This document shows positions 17,839 through 29,094 of a stretch of DNA of 49,875 nt, one piece after another. Below the pieces are notes generated by a model. It had not been told where the DNA came from and did not search any database. It was given only the letters and a program-made list of their open reading frames with translations. This DNA comes from Actinomycetota bacterium (GTDB lineage: Bacteria > Actinomycetota > Acidimicrobiia > Acidimicrobiales > WLNW01): contig WLNW01000003.1 of assembly GCA_009699605.1 (NCBI GenBank), positions 1 to 49,875 of the forward strand. The letters run 5' to 3'. The position numbers were made by a program, and so were the translations under genes. Within the stretch, counting starts at the first letter, position 1. The number at the start of each line of letters is the position of its first letter.

Positions 17839-18560
17839 TGGGGTACCTCAACGGCTTCGCGGTCACGTTCCGCAAGCTCTTCCACAACACCCCCACGGGG
17901 GCGATCGTCACCACCGAGTACGGCGGAGGTCGCGGGCGCAAGCACGACGAAAAGCGGCCCAAGGCCGATCGGGTGCACGGCCGGCACGTCCTCAACCGCT
18001 ATGAGGACGGCATGGAGAAGTGCATCGGCTGTGAGCTCTGCGCCGGTGTGTGTCCCGCGAAGTGCATCTACGTGCGCGGTGCCGACAACGACCCCGAGAA
18101 CCCCACCTCGCCCGGTGAGCGGTTCGGGTTTATCTACGAGATCAACTACCTGCGGTGCATCCACTGCGACCTCTGCGTTGAGGCGTGCCCCACCGAAGCG
18201 ATCACCGAGTCGAAGCTGTTCGAGTTCAGCTTCACCAACCGGCAGGACGCGATCTACACCAAGGCCGAACTGCTGGTGGGCGACGACGGTATGCCGAAGC
18301 ACCTGCCCTGGGAAGACTGGCGCCCTGGCGAAGATCTCATGACCTCGGCCTGGATGCGGGCGACCTCGCCTTCGGGCGACGCCGACTACGTCGGCAAGGT
18401 CGCGTGGTCCGGCGAGCTCGGCTACGGCCTGCGGGCCCCCGAATCAGGGCAGACCACCGAGGGCGCATGGCCGCCGCCGGCGGGGGCTAGTCACGACGAT
18501 CACGGTCACGACGATCACGACGATCACGATCACGGTCACGCGCACGGGGGGAATCACTGA
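17838..18560 (+). CDS. nuoI: NADH-quinone oxidoreductase subunit I (nuo1) with His/Asp-rich C-terminal tail
   Basis: 240 residues. CIGCELCAGVCP (around 60-71) and CIHCDLCVEACP (around 105-116) bind clusters N6a and N6b, which connect NuoG to NuoB. Unlike ordinary NuoI of 160-200 residues, the last ~22 residues are almost only His, Asp, Gly and Ala, a likely metal-binding tail, encoded by short tandem repeats. The gene is coupled at both ends by TGATG overlaps. Confidence 0.95.
   Translation: MGYLNGFAVTFRKLFHNTPTGAIVTTEYGGGRGRKHDEKRPKADRVHGRHVLNRYEDGMEKCIGCELCAGVCPAKCIYVRGADNDPENPTSPGERFGFIYEINYLRCIHCDLCVEACPTEAITESKLFEFSFTNRQDAIYTKAELLVGDDGMPKHLPWEDWRPGEDLMTSAWMRATSPSGDADYVGKVAWSGELGYGLRAPESGQTTEGAWPPPAGASHDDHGHDDHDDHDHGHAHGGNH
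18493..18548 (+). repeat. Short tandem repeats encoding His/Asp-rich NuoI tail
   Basis: Units of CACGAT, GACGAT and CACGGT repeat about nine times in frame at the end of nuoI, giving D-H and H-D/G-H dipeptides. Copies are nearly exact, so the tract could vary in length by slippage. It is coding sequence, not a CRISPR array. Confidence 0.8.
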
Positions 18561-19162
18561 TGGCCGAAACCATCGTGTTCGCCGTGGCCGCGCTGCTCAT
18601 CCTGGGCGGAGCGCTCGGGGTGATTCTCTCGCGCAACCCGGTGCACTCAGCGCTTTTCCTCGTGCAGACGTTGTTCGGGGTGGCGATCACCTTCATCGAC
18701 CTCGACGCGCATTTCCTCGCGGCCGTGCAGGTCATCGTGTACGCCGGCGCAATCGTCATCCTCTTCCTGTTCGTGATTATGCTCCTCGGCGTCGACCAGG
18801 CCGAGAACCTCGACATCGAGCCCATAGCGGGTCAGCGACCCATCGCGCTGATCATCGCCGCGGCCACGCTCGCCGGGTTGATGTCGGTCGTGCTGTCGGT
18901 GGGCGACAAGCTCACCGGCGCCGACTCGGTCACCGGGCCGCTCGATGCGGTGATCCGCGTCGATGCACTCGGCGCATCACCCGAGTCTGCGACCGATGTC
19001 AGGGTTCTGGGCAGTCACCTGTTCACCGACTACGTGTTCGCGTTCGAGATCACCGCGGTGCTGCTGACTATCGCTGTGGTCGGCGCCGTGCTGCTCGCCC
19101 GCCGCCCCTCGGGCCCGATCGAGTCGTTCTCTGAAGACGATGCCGTGGAGGCTGTGCGATGA
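18560..19162 (+). CDS. nuoJ: NADH-quinone oxidoreductase subunit J (nuo1)
   Basis: 200 residues with five predicted membrane helices. SRNPVHSALFLVQTLFGVAI and VQVIVYAGAIVILFLFVIML are the conserved NuoJ/ND6 helices; the latter contains the pi-bulge helix linked to coupling in complex I. ATG shares one base with the nuoI stop and the end overlaps nuoK by ATGA. Confidence 0.95.
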   Translation: MAETIVFAVAALLILGGALGVILSRNPVHSALFLVQTLFGVAITFIDLDAHFLAAVQVIVYAGAIVILFLFVIMLLGVDQAENLDIEPIAGQRPIALIIAAATLAGLMSVVLSVGDKLTGADSVTGPLDAVIRVDALGASPESATDVRVLGSHLFTDYVFAFEITAVLLTIAVVGAVLLARRPSGPIESFSEDDAVEAVR

Positions 19163-19479
19163 CCTTTGCCGTCGACGCGCCCACCACCGACTGGTACCTG
19201 ATGCTGTCGGCCGTCCTCTTCTCCCTCGGCGCGCTCGGCCTGCTCGTGCGGCGCAACCCGCTCGTCATGTTCATGTGCGTCGAGCTCATGTTGAACGCGG
19301 TCAACATCACGTTCGTGGCGATCGGCCGTGAGCTCAAGGACGTCGGTGGTCAACTCGCGGTCTTCTTCGTGTTGGTGGTGGCTGCGGCCGAGGTCGTTGT
19401 GGGCCTGGCGATCATCGTCACCATCATCCGTCGCCGCCCCGGCGCCAACGCCGATGACATCTCGGTGCTGAAGGGGTAA
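19159..19479 (+). CDS. nuoK: NADH-quinone oxidoreductase subunit K (nuo1)
   Basis: 106 residues, three membrane helices. The two membrane-embedded glutamates of the proton path appear in FMCVELMLNAVNI and VAAAEVVVGLAI. Start overlaps nuoJ by ATGA. Only about 40% of positions look identical to NuoK2 by eye, so the two operons are not a recent duplication. Confidence 0.96.
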   Translation: MTFAVDAPTTDWYLMLSAVLFSLGALGLLVRRNPLVMFMCVELMLNAVNITFVAIGRELKDVGGQLAVFFVLVVAAAEVVVGLAIIVTIIRRRPGANADDISVLKG

Positions 19480-19484
19480 GGGCA

Positions 19485-21716
<2,232 letters not shown>

Positions 21717-21718
21717 TC

Positions 21719-23320
21719 GTGACCGTGCTCCTGCTTGCCAACGAAACTGCGTCGACATCGTTCCCGGTGCTCGCTGCGCTCGTGCTCGTTCCCTTGGCCG
21801 GTGCCATTGCCGTTTCCTTCACGTCGCCCCGCCGCAACACGGCCAAGACCATCGCCGTGCTCGCGAGCGGCATCACCGGCGCCATCTCGGTGTGGATGCT
21901 CTATGCGTTCCGCACCGGCACCGCGGAGTTCCAGTTCGTCACCCAGCAGAGTTGGATCGCCAGCTTCGGGATCTCGTGGTTCGGCGGGGTAGACGGCATC
22001 TCGCTGTTCATGATCGTGCTCACCGGCCTGCTTTTCCCGCTGGCTATCGTCGGCATCGAACCCGAGCACGAACCGAAGCCGTACTACGCGTGGTTGCTGG
22101 TGCTCGAAGCAGGGTGCATGGGCGTGTTCTTCGCGCTCGACCTGTTCATGTTCTTCATCTTCTTCGAGATCGTGCTCGTCCCGATGTACTTCCTCATCGC
22201 CGGGTGGGGTCACGCGAACCGCGCATACGCCGCAACCAAGTTCTTCCTGTACACGATGTTCGGTTCTGCATTCATGCTCGTGGGCATCGTCTCGCTGGTC
22301 ACGTTGCACGCGCGAGCCACCGGCGGCGACATCACGTTCAACCTCATCGAGATCGCCGAGAGCCAATCGATCGCGCTGATCACCTCGCGGTGGATCTTCC
22401 TGTCGTTCGCGATCGCGTTCGCGGTCAAGGTGCCGTTGTTCCCGTTGCACACCTGGCTCCCCGACGCGCACACCGAAGCGCCCACTGCGGGTTCGGTCAT
22501 CCTCGCCGGAGTCATGTTGAAGCTCGGCACCTACGGCTTCTTGCGGTTCGGGCTGTACCTCTTTCCTGAAGCATCGGTGTTCTTCGCGCCACTCCTCATC
22601 ACGCTCGGCACGATCGGCATCATCTACGGCGCCGTCGTGGCCACGATGCAGAAGGATCTCAAGCGACTCGTCGCGTACTCGTCGGTGGCGCACCTCGGGT
22701 TCATCATCCTCGGTACGTTCGCGCTGAACCGCGAGGGCATCGACGGTGCCGTACTGCAGATGGTCAACCACGGCTTGTCCACCGGCGCGCTGTTCCTCCT
22801 GGTCGGCATGATCTACGAGCGCCGCCACACCCGCGAGATCTCCCAGCTCAAGGGCTTGCAGAAGTCGGCGCCGATCCTGGCCGGGTTCTTCACGCTGGTG
22901 ATGCTGTCCTCGATTGGTCTGCCCGGCCTCAACGGCTTCGTGGGCGAATTCCTCATCCTCCTCGGGAGCTTCACTGCGCATCGTTGGTGGGCGGTGGTGG
23001 CGGCCTCCGGGGTCATCATCGCCGCGCTCTATCTGCTCTGGGCCTACCAGCGGGTCTTCCACGGCACGCCCGAAGGTGACAACGCCACGATGCGCGACCT
23101 CACCTTCCGTGAGGGTTGCGTGCTGGCTCCGCTGGTGGTCGGCATCGTCTTCCTCGGCATCTACCCCAAGCCGGTGCTGGATCGCATCGAGCCGTCGGTG
23201 GTCTCGCTCGTCGAACACATTGAACGACACGATCCTGACTTCCATGAACCGTCACCGGCGCTCGTCGTCGGTGACGCAGGCGAGGGTGCCGCACGAACTG
23301 AAAAAGAGGGTGGTCACTGA
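21719..23320 (+). CDS. nuoM: NADH-quinone oxidoreductase subunit M (nuo1)
   Basis: 533 residues from GTG two bases after nuoL. FFEIVLVPMYFLIAGWG carries the pump Glu in TM5, PLHTWLPDAHTEAPTAGSVI the TM7-8 loop signature and KRLVAYSSVAHLGF a conserved Lys-containing helix. One of three antiporter-like proton-pump subunits. Its first residues, TVLLLANETAS, are nearly repeated at the start of NuoL2. Confidence 0.95.
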   Translation: MTVLLLANETASTSFPVLAALVLVPLAGAIAVSFTSPRRNTAKTIAVLASGITGAISVWMLYAFRTGTAEFQFVTQQSWIASFGISWFGGVDGISLFMIVLTGLLFPLAIVGIEPEHEPKPYYAWLLVLEAGCMGVFFALDLFMFFIFFEIVLVPMYFLIAGWGHANRAYAATKFFLYTMFGSAFMLVGIVSLVTLHARATGGDITFNLIEIAESQSIALITSRWIFLSFAIAFAVKVPLFPLHTWLPDAHTEAPTAGSVILAGVMLKLGTYGFLRFGLYLFPEASVFFAPLLITLGTIGIIYGAVVATMQKDLKRLVAYSSVAHLGFIILGTFALNREGIDGAVLQMVNHGLSTGALFLLVGMIYERRHTREISQLKGLQKSAPILAGFFTLVMLSSIGLPGLNGFVGEFLILLGSFTAHRWWAVVAASGVIIAALYLLWAYQRVFHGTPEGDNATMRDLTFREGCVLAPLVVGIVFLGIYPKPVLDRIEPSVVSLVEHIERHDPDFHEPSPALVVGDAGEGAARTEKEGGH

Positions 23321-24858
23321 TGGGCGCGCTGTTGCTCGCCGAATCGAGCGTTCTCGCGCCCGCGCCGTCGGTCGCGTGGTGGGGGCTCGTACCGCTCATC
23401 GTGCTCGTCGCGGGCGCGGTCATCCTCCTCACGATCACCTCGCTCGCGAAGAACCTGCCGTCATGGTTCGCTGCGGCCTACACCGTGGGCATCGGCGTCG
23501 CGACCTTCTGCGCCGTGATCCCACCATGGACCCGCGTGCACCATCACGGCGCAATCTCCACGCTGTCGGGGATGTACGGCGTCGACGGGTTCTCGCTTTT
23601 CATCACCGCGGTGCTCGCCTGCTCGGTGGTACTGGCTGCGCTGTTGGGCGTGGGCTACCTCGAACGTGAGGGCATCCGAGGCATCGAGTTCTACGTTTTG
23701 CTCCTGCTGTCGGCGGCCGGTGGCGTGGTCATGGCCGGGGCCAACGACCTCATCATCTTGTTCCTCGGGCTCGAGGCGCTGTCGCTTGCGGTGTACGTGC
23801 TCGCGGCAATGAACCTGCGTCGTACGCAGTCCCAAGAAGCCGGCATCAAGTACTTCGTACTCGGCGCGTTCTCGTCGGCGTTCTTCCTGTATGGCATCGC
23901 CCTCGTCTACGGTGCCACGGGCTCCACCAACCTCGCGGTCATCAAGACCTTCCTCGCCACCCGCGTGGTCGCCGACGAGACGATGCTGTTCATCGGCTTT
24001 GCCCTACTGCTCGTGGGGTTGGCGTTCAAGGTCGCGGCGGCGCCGTTTCACTCGTGGACCCCCGACGTTTACCAGGGCTCACCCAGCCCGGTGGTCGCAT
24101 ACATGGCGTCGGGCGTCAAGGCCGCCGGGTTCGCGGGCATGATCCGCGTGTTCGTGGTGGGCTTCGGCCAGTACGCCGACACGTGGCAGCCTGCGATCTA
24201 CGCGCTCGCCGTGCTCACCCTGCTGGTGGGGTCGATCCTCGCCGTGCGTCAGACCGACGTGAAGCGCATGCTCGCGTACTCGTCGATCAGCCATGCCGGG
24301 TTCCTGCTCGTGGCCGTCGAGGCCGCCACCCCGAAGGGTGTGTCGGCCGCGGTCTTCTACCTTGCGGCCTACACGTTCATGGTGGCCGGTAGCTTCGGCG
24401 TGGTAACCGTGGTCGGGAACGGCCATCGGGGTCGCCACGACCTGTCGAGCTACAAGAGCCTGGCCAAGGAACGGCCGGCACTGGCGTTCGCGTTCACGAT
24501 CTTCTTGTTCGCGCAGGCCGGCGTTCCGTTCACCACGGGGTTCTTCGCCAAGTTCTCGGTGATCAGCGCGTCGGTCGATGCCAGCTCGTACTGGTTGGCC
24601 ATCGTGGCCATGGTCAGCTCAGTGATCGGTGCGTTCTTGTACCTGCGCATCGTGCTCACCATGTACCTCGACGATCACCACGACACCGGTTCTGTGGCCG
24701 TCGCCGCGAAGCGCCCGGTGCCCTTCGGCGCGATGGTCGTCATCGGCGTGTGCGTGCTGGTCACCCTCGGCTTTGGCATCGTGCCCGGCATCATCGAGAA
24801 CCTGGCCCGCGACGCCGTGCCGGTGCTCGTGTCTGCCGCAACGTCGGCAGTCGGCTGA
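23320..24858 (+). CDS. nuoN: NADH-quinone oxidoreductase subunit N (nuo1)
   Basis: 512 residues, about 14 membrane helices. GLEALSLAVYVLAAMN has the pump Glu; AAPFHSWTPDVYQGSPSPVV is the NuoN-type signature and KRMLAYSSISHAGF the conserved Lys helix. TGATG overlap with nuoM. It is the last gene of nuo1; nine bases separate its stop from the stop of the convergent CoA-transferase, and no hairpin terminator is visible there. Confidence 0.95.
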   Translation: MGALLLAESSVLAPAPSVAWWGLVPLIVLVAGAVILLTITSLAKNLPSWFAAAYTVGIGVATFCAVIPPWTRVHHHGAISTLSGMYGVDGFSLFITAVLACSVVLAALLGVGYLEREGIRGIEFYVLLLLSAAGGVVMAGANDLIILFLGLEALSLAVYVLAAMNLRRTQSQEAGIKYFVLGAFSSAFFLYGIALVYGATGSTNLAVIKTFLATRVVADETMLFIGFALLLVGLAFKVAAAPFHSWTPDVYQGSPSPVVAYMASGVKAAGFAGMIRVFVVGFGQYADTWQPAIYALAVLTLLVGSILAVRQTDVKRMLAYSSISHAGFLLVAVEAATPKGVSAAVFYLAAYTFMVAGSFGVVTVVGNGHRGRHDLSSYKSLAKERPALAFAFTIFLFAQAGVPFTTGFFAKFSVISASVDASSYWLAIVAMVSSVIGAFLYLRIVLTMYLDDHHDTGSVAVAAKRPVPFGAMVVIGVCVLVTLGFGIVPGIIENLARDAVPVLVSAATSAVG

Positions 24859-24867
24859 CCCGTCGGC

Positions 24868-27225
24868 TCAGATCCCCAAGGGGCGGGTGCCGATGAGACC
24901 CCGTTCGGTGAGTGCGTCGAGCTCGTCGGCGGTGAGGCCGAGCAGACCGCAGAGGACCTCGGTGTTGTGCTCGCCGAGCAGGGGAGCGGGGCGGGCGAAC
25001 CGCTTCGTCGGCTGGCGACCGAACAGCACCGGGAACGCAGGGATGGGGTGGGTGCCCACGACCGGGTGCGTTACATCTTCGAAGAAGCCGCGAGTGCGGA
25101 TCTGCGGGTTGCGATCCGAGGTGCGGCAGCTGGCCACCGCAGCGGCCGGAACGCCGTGTGCGGCGAGCAGTTCCACCGTGTCGTAGAGCTTGACGGTTGC
25201 GCACCATGGGGTGAGCACCGCGTCGAACTGGTCGGGGTCCTCGGTGAGCTCGGTGCCCACGAGTGCGCCGAGCGCGGCGCGCTGCGCGTCGGTCTCGACG
25301 GCGATCGCGATCGCGCCCATCGTCTCGTCGGGATGGTCGGCCGTGCGGAACGTACCCTGCAGCCCGTAGCCGGGTTCGTGGTTGCCGTCGCGGGTGAGCA
25401 GCACGCCGTTGCCCGTGAACTCGATGACCTGTTCGGCCGCGGCGTTCAACGCGGTTTCGACCATGGTGGCCTCGACGAGGCAACCAGTGCCGGTGCGTTC
25501 TCGCCGAGCCAGCGCGACGAGCGCCGCGTACGTGGCGTGTAGCCCGGCCAGTGGATCGCACGGCCCGCGGGCGTTCATGGGTTCCACGTCGGCGTAACCG
25601 GTGAGCCACGCCATGCCCGAGGTCTGCTCCATCGTCTGGGCGAACCCAACGCGATCGCGCCATGGTCCGTCGAGGCCGAACGCCGGCATGCGCACGACCA
25701 CGATGCGCGGGTTCCACGAGCGCAGCTCGTCCCACGTGAGGCCCCACTGGTCGAACACGCGGGGCGCGAAGTTCTCGACCACGACATCGCTCACCTCGAC
25801 GAGCCGGCGTAGCAGCGAGCGCCCATCGGTCGACGTGAGATCGAGGGTGATCGAGCGCTTGCCGGTGTTCGCCGAATGGAACGTGGGACCCCATTCCCAC
25901 CACTGTTCGGTGCCGGGGGCCCTGCTCGAGCCGAACCGCATGCCGTCGGGGCGTTGGATCGACTCGACGTGGATGACGTCGGCTCCGAGGCACGCCAGCG
26001 CGAAGGTCGCATACGGCCCGGCCCAGAACGCGGTGAGGTCGACGACCCGCACCCCGGCGAGTGGCCAGTCGTTCGGGGCGGGGGAGGATGGGGCAGCGTG
26101 GGCACGCGATACAGACCGCTCCCCGAGAGCGGCCCGAACCGCGTCGGTGTCGGCTCCGATCAGCGGTGCGGGGGTGAACGCGCGCGTCATCTCGCCGTGG
26201 ATTCGCCATGGCACACGAGGTTGGCGGAACCCGCCGCCCGGGTTGTCGACATAGACGCCGCGCTCGACGAAGTGGTCGAAGCCGGTGAGGTTTTCGCCGT
26301 TGCCGATGTGCGCCACGGGGATGCGCAGCAAAGAGGCCTCTTCGACGACCTCGGCTGTGGTGCGGGCGCTGGTATAGGCCCGGATGATCCGGGTGACCCG
26401 TTCGGCGTTGGCGATGCGGCCAGCCATCGACGCGAGGTCGGGGTCGAGCGCAAGGTCGGGCTCGCCGAGGAGCAGGCAGAAGTCCTGCCACTGCTGCCCG
26501 GTGAACACACAGAAGCCGACGAACCCGTCGAGGGTCGGTTCGATCGACGGGATCTCGAGCCGCGGTTCCGACGCGTAGATGCCACTCATCGAACCCCACA
26601 AGGTCTGCACGTTCGAACACGTCGGCGTGATGGCCTCGAGCAGCGAGAGATCGACGTGGTCGCCCCGGCCGGTCATGCGGGCGCGTCGCAGCGCGGCCAT
26701 CGCCGCAACTGCCGCGTTGACGCCACCGATCCATTCGCCGATGCGCCCGCCGCCATTGATGAACGGCCGCCCCGGCAGTCCCCGGGTGGATGTGCTGCCA
26801 CCTGCGGCGAGCAGCGTGAACTCGGTGGCCGGCCGCCCGGCCCACGGCCCGGTGTGCCCGAACGGCGTGATGGTGAGCAAGGTCGCCCTGGGGTTGGCCG
26901 CGGCGATCGTGTCGTATCCGAGGCCGCGCGCCTCGAGCTCGCCCGGTCCGCTGCTGTCGATCACGAGGTCGAACCCGATGACGAGGTCACGGATCTCGTC
27001 ATCGGTGAGCACGGCGGAGTACGTCGACGTGCGAAGGAATGCGTGCAGCAGGCCCTTGCGTTCGCCCACGCCGTGGCGGCGTAGCGGATCCCCGTCGGCC
27101 GCCTCGACCTTCACCACGTTGGCCCCGCCGTCGGCCAGCAACTTTGCGCAGTACGCACCGGCGATGCCCTTGCTGAGGTCGAGCACCGCGACATCGTCGA
27201 GCGGGTAGATCAACGGTTCGTTCAT
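24868..27225 (-). CDS. Double-domain family III (CaiB/BaiF-type) CoA-transferase
   Basis: 785 residues from ATG at 27225; an earlier start at 27297 would add an unlikely Arg-rich leader. Two family III CoA-transferase domains are fused: about 8-375 (VAVLDLSKGIAGAYCAKLLA) and 388-785 (VRVVDLTAFWAGPYATFALA). The catalytic Asp that forms the acyl-anhydride with substrate in formyl-CoA transferase aligns with D557 in the second domain (PCDPLAGLHA), but with E164 in the first (IGEWIGGVN), so perhaps only the second is active in the normal way. Substrate unknown: a carnitine, succinate or dicarboxylate-type exchange would fit the family. TACGCT eight bases before the ATG could be a -10 of a leaderless transcript. 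It has no evident link to complex I. Confidence 0.85.
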   Translation of the reverse strand: MNEPLIYPLDDVAVLDLSKGIAGAYCAKLLADGGANVVKVEAADGDPLRRHGVGERKGLLHAFLRTSTYSAVLTDDEIRDLVIGFDLVIDSSGPGELEARGLGYDTIAAANPRATLLTITPFGHTGPWAGRPATEFTLLAAGGSTSTRGLPGRPFINGGGRIGEWIGGVNAAVAAMAALRRARMTGRGDHVDLSLLEAITPTCSNVQTLWGSMSGIYASEPRLEIPSIEPTLDGFVGFCVFTGQQWQDFCLLLGEPDLALDPDLASMAGRIANAERVTRIIRAYTSARTTAEVVEEASLLRIPVAHIGNGENLTGFDHFVERGVYVDNPGGGFRQPRVPWRIHGEMTRAFTPAPLIGADTDAVRAALGERSVSRAHAAPSSPAPNDWPLAGVRVVDLTAFWAGPYATFALACLGADVIHVESIQRPDGMRFGSSRAPGTEQWWEWGPTFHSANTGKRSITLDLTSTDGRSLLRRLVEVSDVVVENFAPRVFDQWGLTWDELRSWNPRIVVVRMPAFGLDGPWRDRVGFAQTMEQTSGMAWLTGYADVEPMNARGPCDPLAGLHATYAALVALARRERTGTGCLVEATMVETALNAAAEQVIEFTGNGVLLTRDGNHEPGYGLQGTFRTADHPDETMGAIAIAVETDAQRAALGALVGTELTEDPDQFDAVLTPWCATVKLYDTVELLAAHGVPAAAVASCRTSDRNPQIRTRGFFEDVTHPVVGTHPIPAFPVLFGRQPTKRFARPAPLLGEHNTEVLCGLLGLTADELDALTERGLIGTRPLGI

Positions 27226-27489
27226 AGCGACCGAGCGTAAACGACCAACTTTTGGGTCGCGTCCCGCACGTCCTGGCGCCCGTTTCACGACCCGCAACCC
27301 AGACGGGTTCGCTCCCGCGCGATGACGATTCTGAGAGCCCGCGCCGCGTGTGCATGACCCTGGCGCTCATCGAGCCCTCGGCGTGACGGGCGCGTGGCAC
27401 ACGCCGGTCGAGTGCGCGGTGTCACCCTGGAATGGCTCGTCGGGCTAGTGTCGGCGCCGCAGCCACCAGGGATGCTGAACTCTGCCGCC

Positions 27490-27519
27490 TTGGCACGAAA
27501 AATGCCCGAAAGATAGGCT
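27490..27519 (+). promoter_or_regulatory. Probable promoter of nuo2 operon (leaderless)
   Basis: TTGGCA at 27490-27495 and TAGGCT at 27514-27519 are separated by 18 bases and fit -35 and actinobacterial TAnnnT -10 elements. The start point expected 7-9 bases after the -10 falls on the GTG at 27528, and there is no Shine-Dalgarno sequence before it, so nuoA2 is probably translated from a leaderless message. The rest of the 302-base gap (27226-27489) shows no gene or strong palindrome. Confidence 0.5.
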
Positions 27520-27527
27520 CTCTCGAC

Positions 27528-27893
27528 GTGTCGGACTTCCTCCGCAGCTACCTCACGGTCGCCATTTTCGGTGCGTTCGCCGCGACGCTCGTCGGCGGCA
27601 TGCTCGCGCTCGGCAGCCTCGTGCGGCCCTCGAACAGCACCGCCCAAAAGCTGCTCACCTACGAGAGCGGCGTCGACCCCACGGGCGACATGTGGACCCA
27701 GAGCAACGTCCGGTACTACGTGTTCGCGCTGCTCTTCGTCATGTTCGACGTCGAAGCGGTGTTCATCTTTCCCTGGGCCACCCGCCTCGAGGCCTACGGC
27801 ACATTCGGCCTCATCGAGATGGGCATCTTCATCGCGATCCTGGCCCTCGGCCTGGTGTACGCCTGGCGGAAGGGAATGCTCCGGTGGGTCTAG
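27528..27893 (+). CDS. nuoA: NADH-quinone oxidoreductase subunit A (nuo2)
   Basis: 121 residues from GTG at 27528. The upstream in-frame ATG at 27432 is rejected because the extra 32 residues are non-hydrophobic and unlike NuoA, and the promoter lies inside them. [16 protein letters not shown] is the conserved loop (Ser replaces the Cys of YECG found in NuoA1) and [15 protein letters not shown] the acidic helix. No C-terminal extension. First gene of the 11-gene operon, which has no nuoE, F or G. Confidence 0.94.
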   Translation: MSDFLRSYLTVAIFGAFAATLVGGMLALGSLVRPSNSTAQKLLTYESGVDPTGDMWTQSNVRYYVFALLFVMFDVEAVFIFPWATRLEAYGTFGLIEMGIFIAILALGLVYAWRKGMLRWV

Positions 27894-28426
27894 TAGAGAG
27901 CGGCAAGTCACCAAAGCTGCTCACCACGTTGCTCAACGTGAGCCGGAAGTACTCCCTGTGGATGTACCAGTGGGGCCTCGCGTGCTGCGCCATCGAGATG
28001 GGCGCGGCCATGGGCTCGCCCCGCTACGACGTCATGCGACTCGGCGTCATTCCGCTGCCCGCTAGCCCACGCCAGGCCGACCTGCTGTGCGTCTCGGGCA
28101 CCGTCACCGACAAGATGGCGCCCGCCGTGCTGCGGCTGTACGAGCAGATGCCCGAACCGAAGTACGTGATCTCCATGGGCAGCTGCGCGAACTGTGGCGG
28201 CCCCTACTGGGACAGCTACTCGGTCACCAAGGGCGTCGATCAGATCATCCCGGTCGACGTGTACGTCCCGGGCTGCCCGCCCCGCCCGGAAGCGTTGCTC
28301 GAAGGCATCGTCCTGCTCCAGGAGCGCATTCGCAACGAGGACCCGGCCGAGCGCTGGCGCGGCGCCCCGATCATCGTGCAGGACAACGCGGCCCGGCCTG
28401 TGGCCCCAGCAGAGGTGCCGGCATGA
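27884..28426 (+). CDS. nuoB: NADH-quinone oxidoreductase subunit B (nuo2)
   Basis: 180 residues from GTG at 27884, overlapping the end of nuoA2 by 10 bases with AGGGA upstream. All N2 ligands are present: Cys34-Cys35 in [18 protein letters not shown] and VPGCPPRPE. The N-terminus is shorter than that of NuoB1 and starts almost at the amphipathic helix. Stop overlaps nuoC2 by ATGA. Confidence 0.95.
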   Translation: MGLVESGKSPKLLTTLLNVSRKYSLWMYQWGLACCAIEMGAAMGSPRYDVMRLGVIPLPASPRQADLLCVSGTVTDKMAPAVLRLYEQMPEPKYVISMGSCANCGGPYWDSYSVTKGVDQIIPVDVYVPGCPPRPEALLEGIVLLQERIRNEDPAERWRGAPIIVQDNAARPVAPAEVPA

Positions 28427-29094
28427 GCAGCACCGAGGTCGAGGTCGGCCCAGCCGTCGACGAACAGCGCACCGCACTGGTCGCCACGCTGTCCACCAAG
28501 CTGGGTAGCGCGCTCGTGGGCAGCCACATCCGTCCCGGCGACGACCTGTGGATCCGCGTCACCGTCGACGCTTGGGCCGACACGTTCCGCATGTTGCGCG
28601 ATGCGCACGGCCTGAAGTTCTTCAACTGGCTGTCGGCCATCGACTGGATGCCGTCGCCCTTCGGTCGCGACATGGACGCCGAGGTCGACTCGATCCTGCA
28701 GGGCAAGGTCGCGAAGGCTCCCGAGCCCACGGTCACCGGCTACGCCGGTGGCGACACCCGGTTCCAGGTCCTCGGCCGCCTGCACAACCTGGCCGACCGG
28801 TGGGGTATCACCATCAAGGCCGACATCCCCGACGACACGCTCACGGTTCCCAGCATCATCAGCGTGTTCGTGGGCGCCAACTGGCACGAGCGCGAAGTGG
28901 CCGAGATGTACGGCATCGATTTCGCCGGCCACCCCGACCAGCGCAAGCTGTACCTTCCGACCGGGTTCGAGGGCTACCCGTTGCGCAAGGACTTCCCCTT
29001 GCTCGCCCGGCGCATCAAGCCGTGGCCGGGCATCGTCGACGTCGAGCAGATGCCAGGCGACGACGAACCTGAGGAAGCAGCGGCGGAGGACTGA
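28423..29094 (+). CDS. nuoC: NADH-quinone oxidoreductase subunit C (nuo2)
   Basis: 223 residues, longer than NuoC1. ATG at 28423 overlaps the nuoB2 stop. The signature [20 protein letters not shown] and [20 protein letters not shown] identify it. A segment around 85-105 ([20 protein letters not shown]) looks like an insertion between beta strands. The acidic tail ([11 protein letters not shown]) overlaps nuoD2 by one base. Confidence 0.93.
   Translation: MSSTEVEVGPAVDEQRTALVATLSTKLGSALVGSHIRPGDDLWIRVTVDAWADTFRMLRDAHGLKFFNWLSAIDWMPSPFGRDMDAEVDSILQGKVAKAPEPTVTGYAGGDTRFQVLGRLHNLADRWGITIKADIPDDTLTVPSIISVFVGANWHEREVAEMYGIDFAGHPDQRKLYLPTGFEGYPLRKDFPLLARRIKPWPGIVDVEQMPGDDEPEEAAAED

Noticed and set aside
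18493-18548. Possible CRISPR or regulatory repeat
   Set aside because: Short direct repeats coding the NuoI tail, no spacers.
24859-24867. Terminator between nuoN1 and the CoA-transferase
   Set aside because: Only nine bases and no hairpin seen there or just inside either gene end.
27432-27527. Longer nuoA2 start at ATG 27432
   Set aside because: The extra residues are polar and unlike NuoA, and the promoter lies within them.
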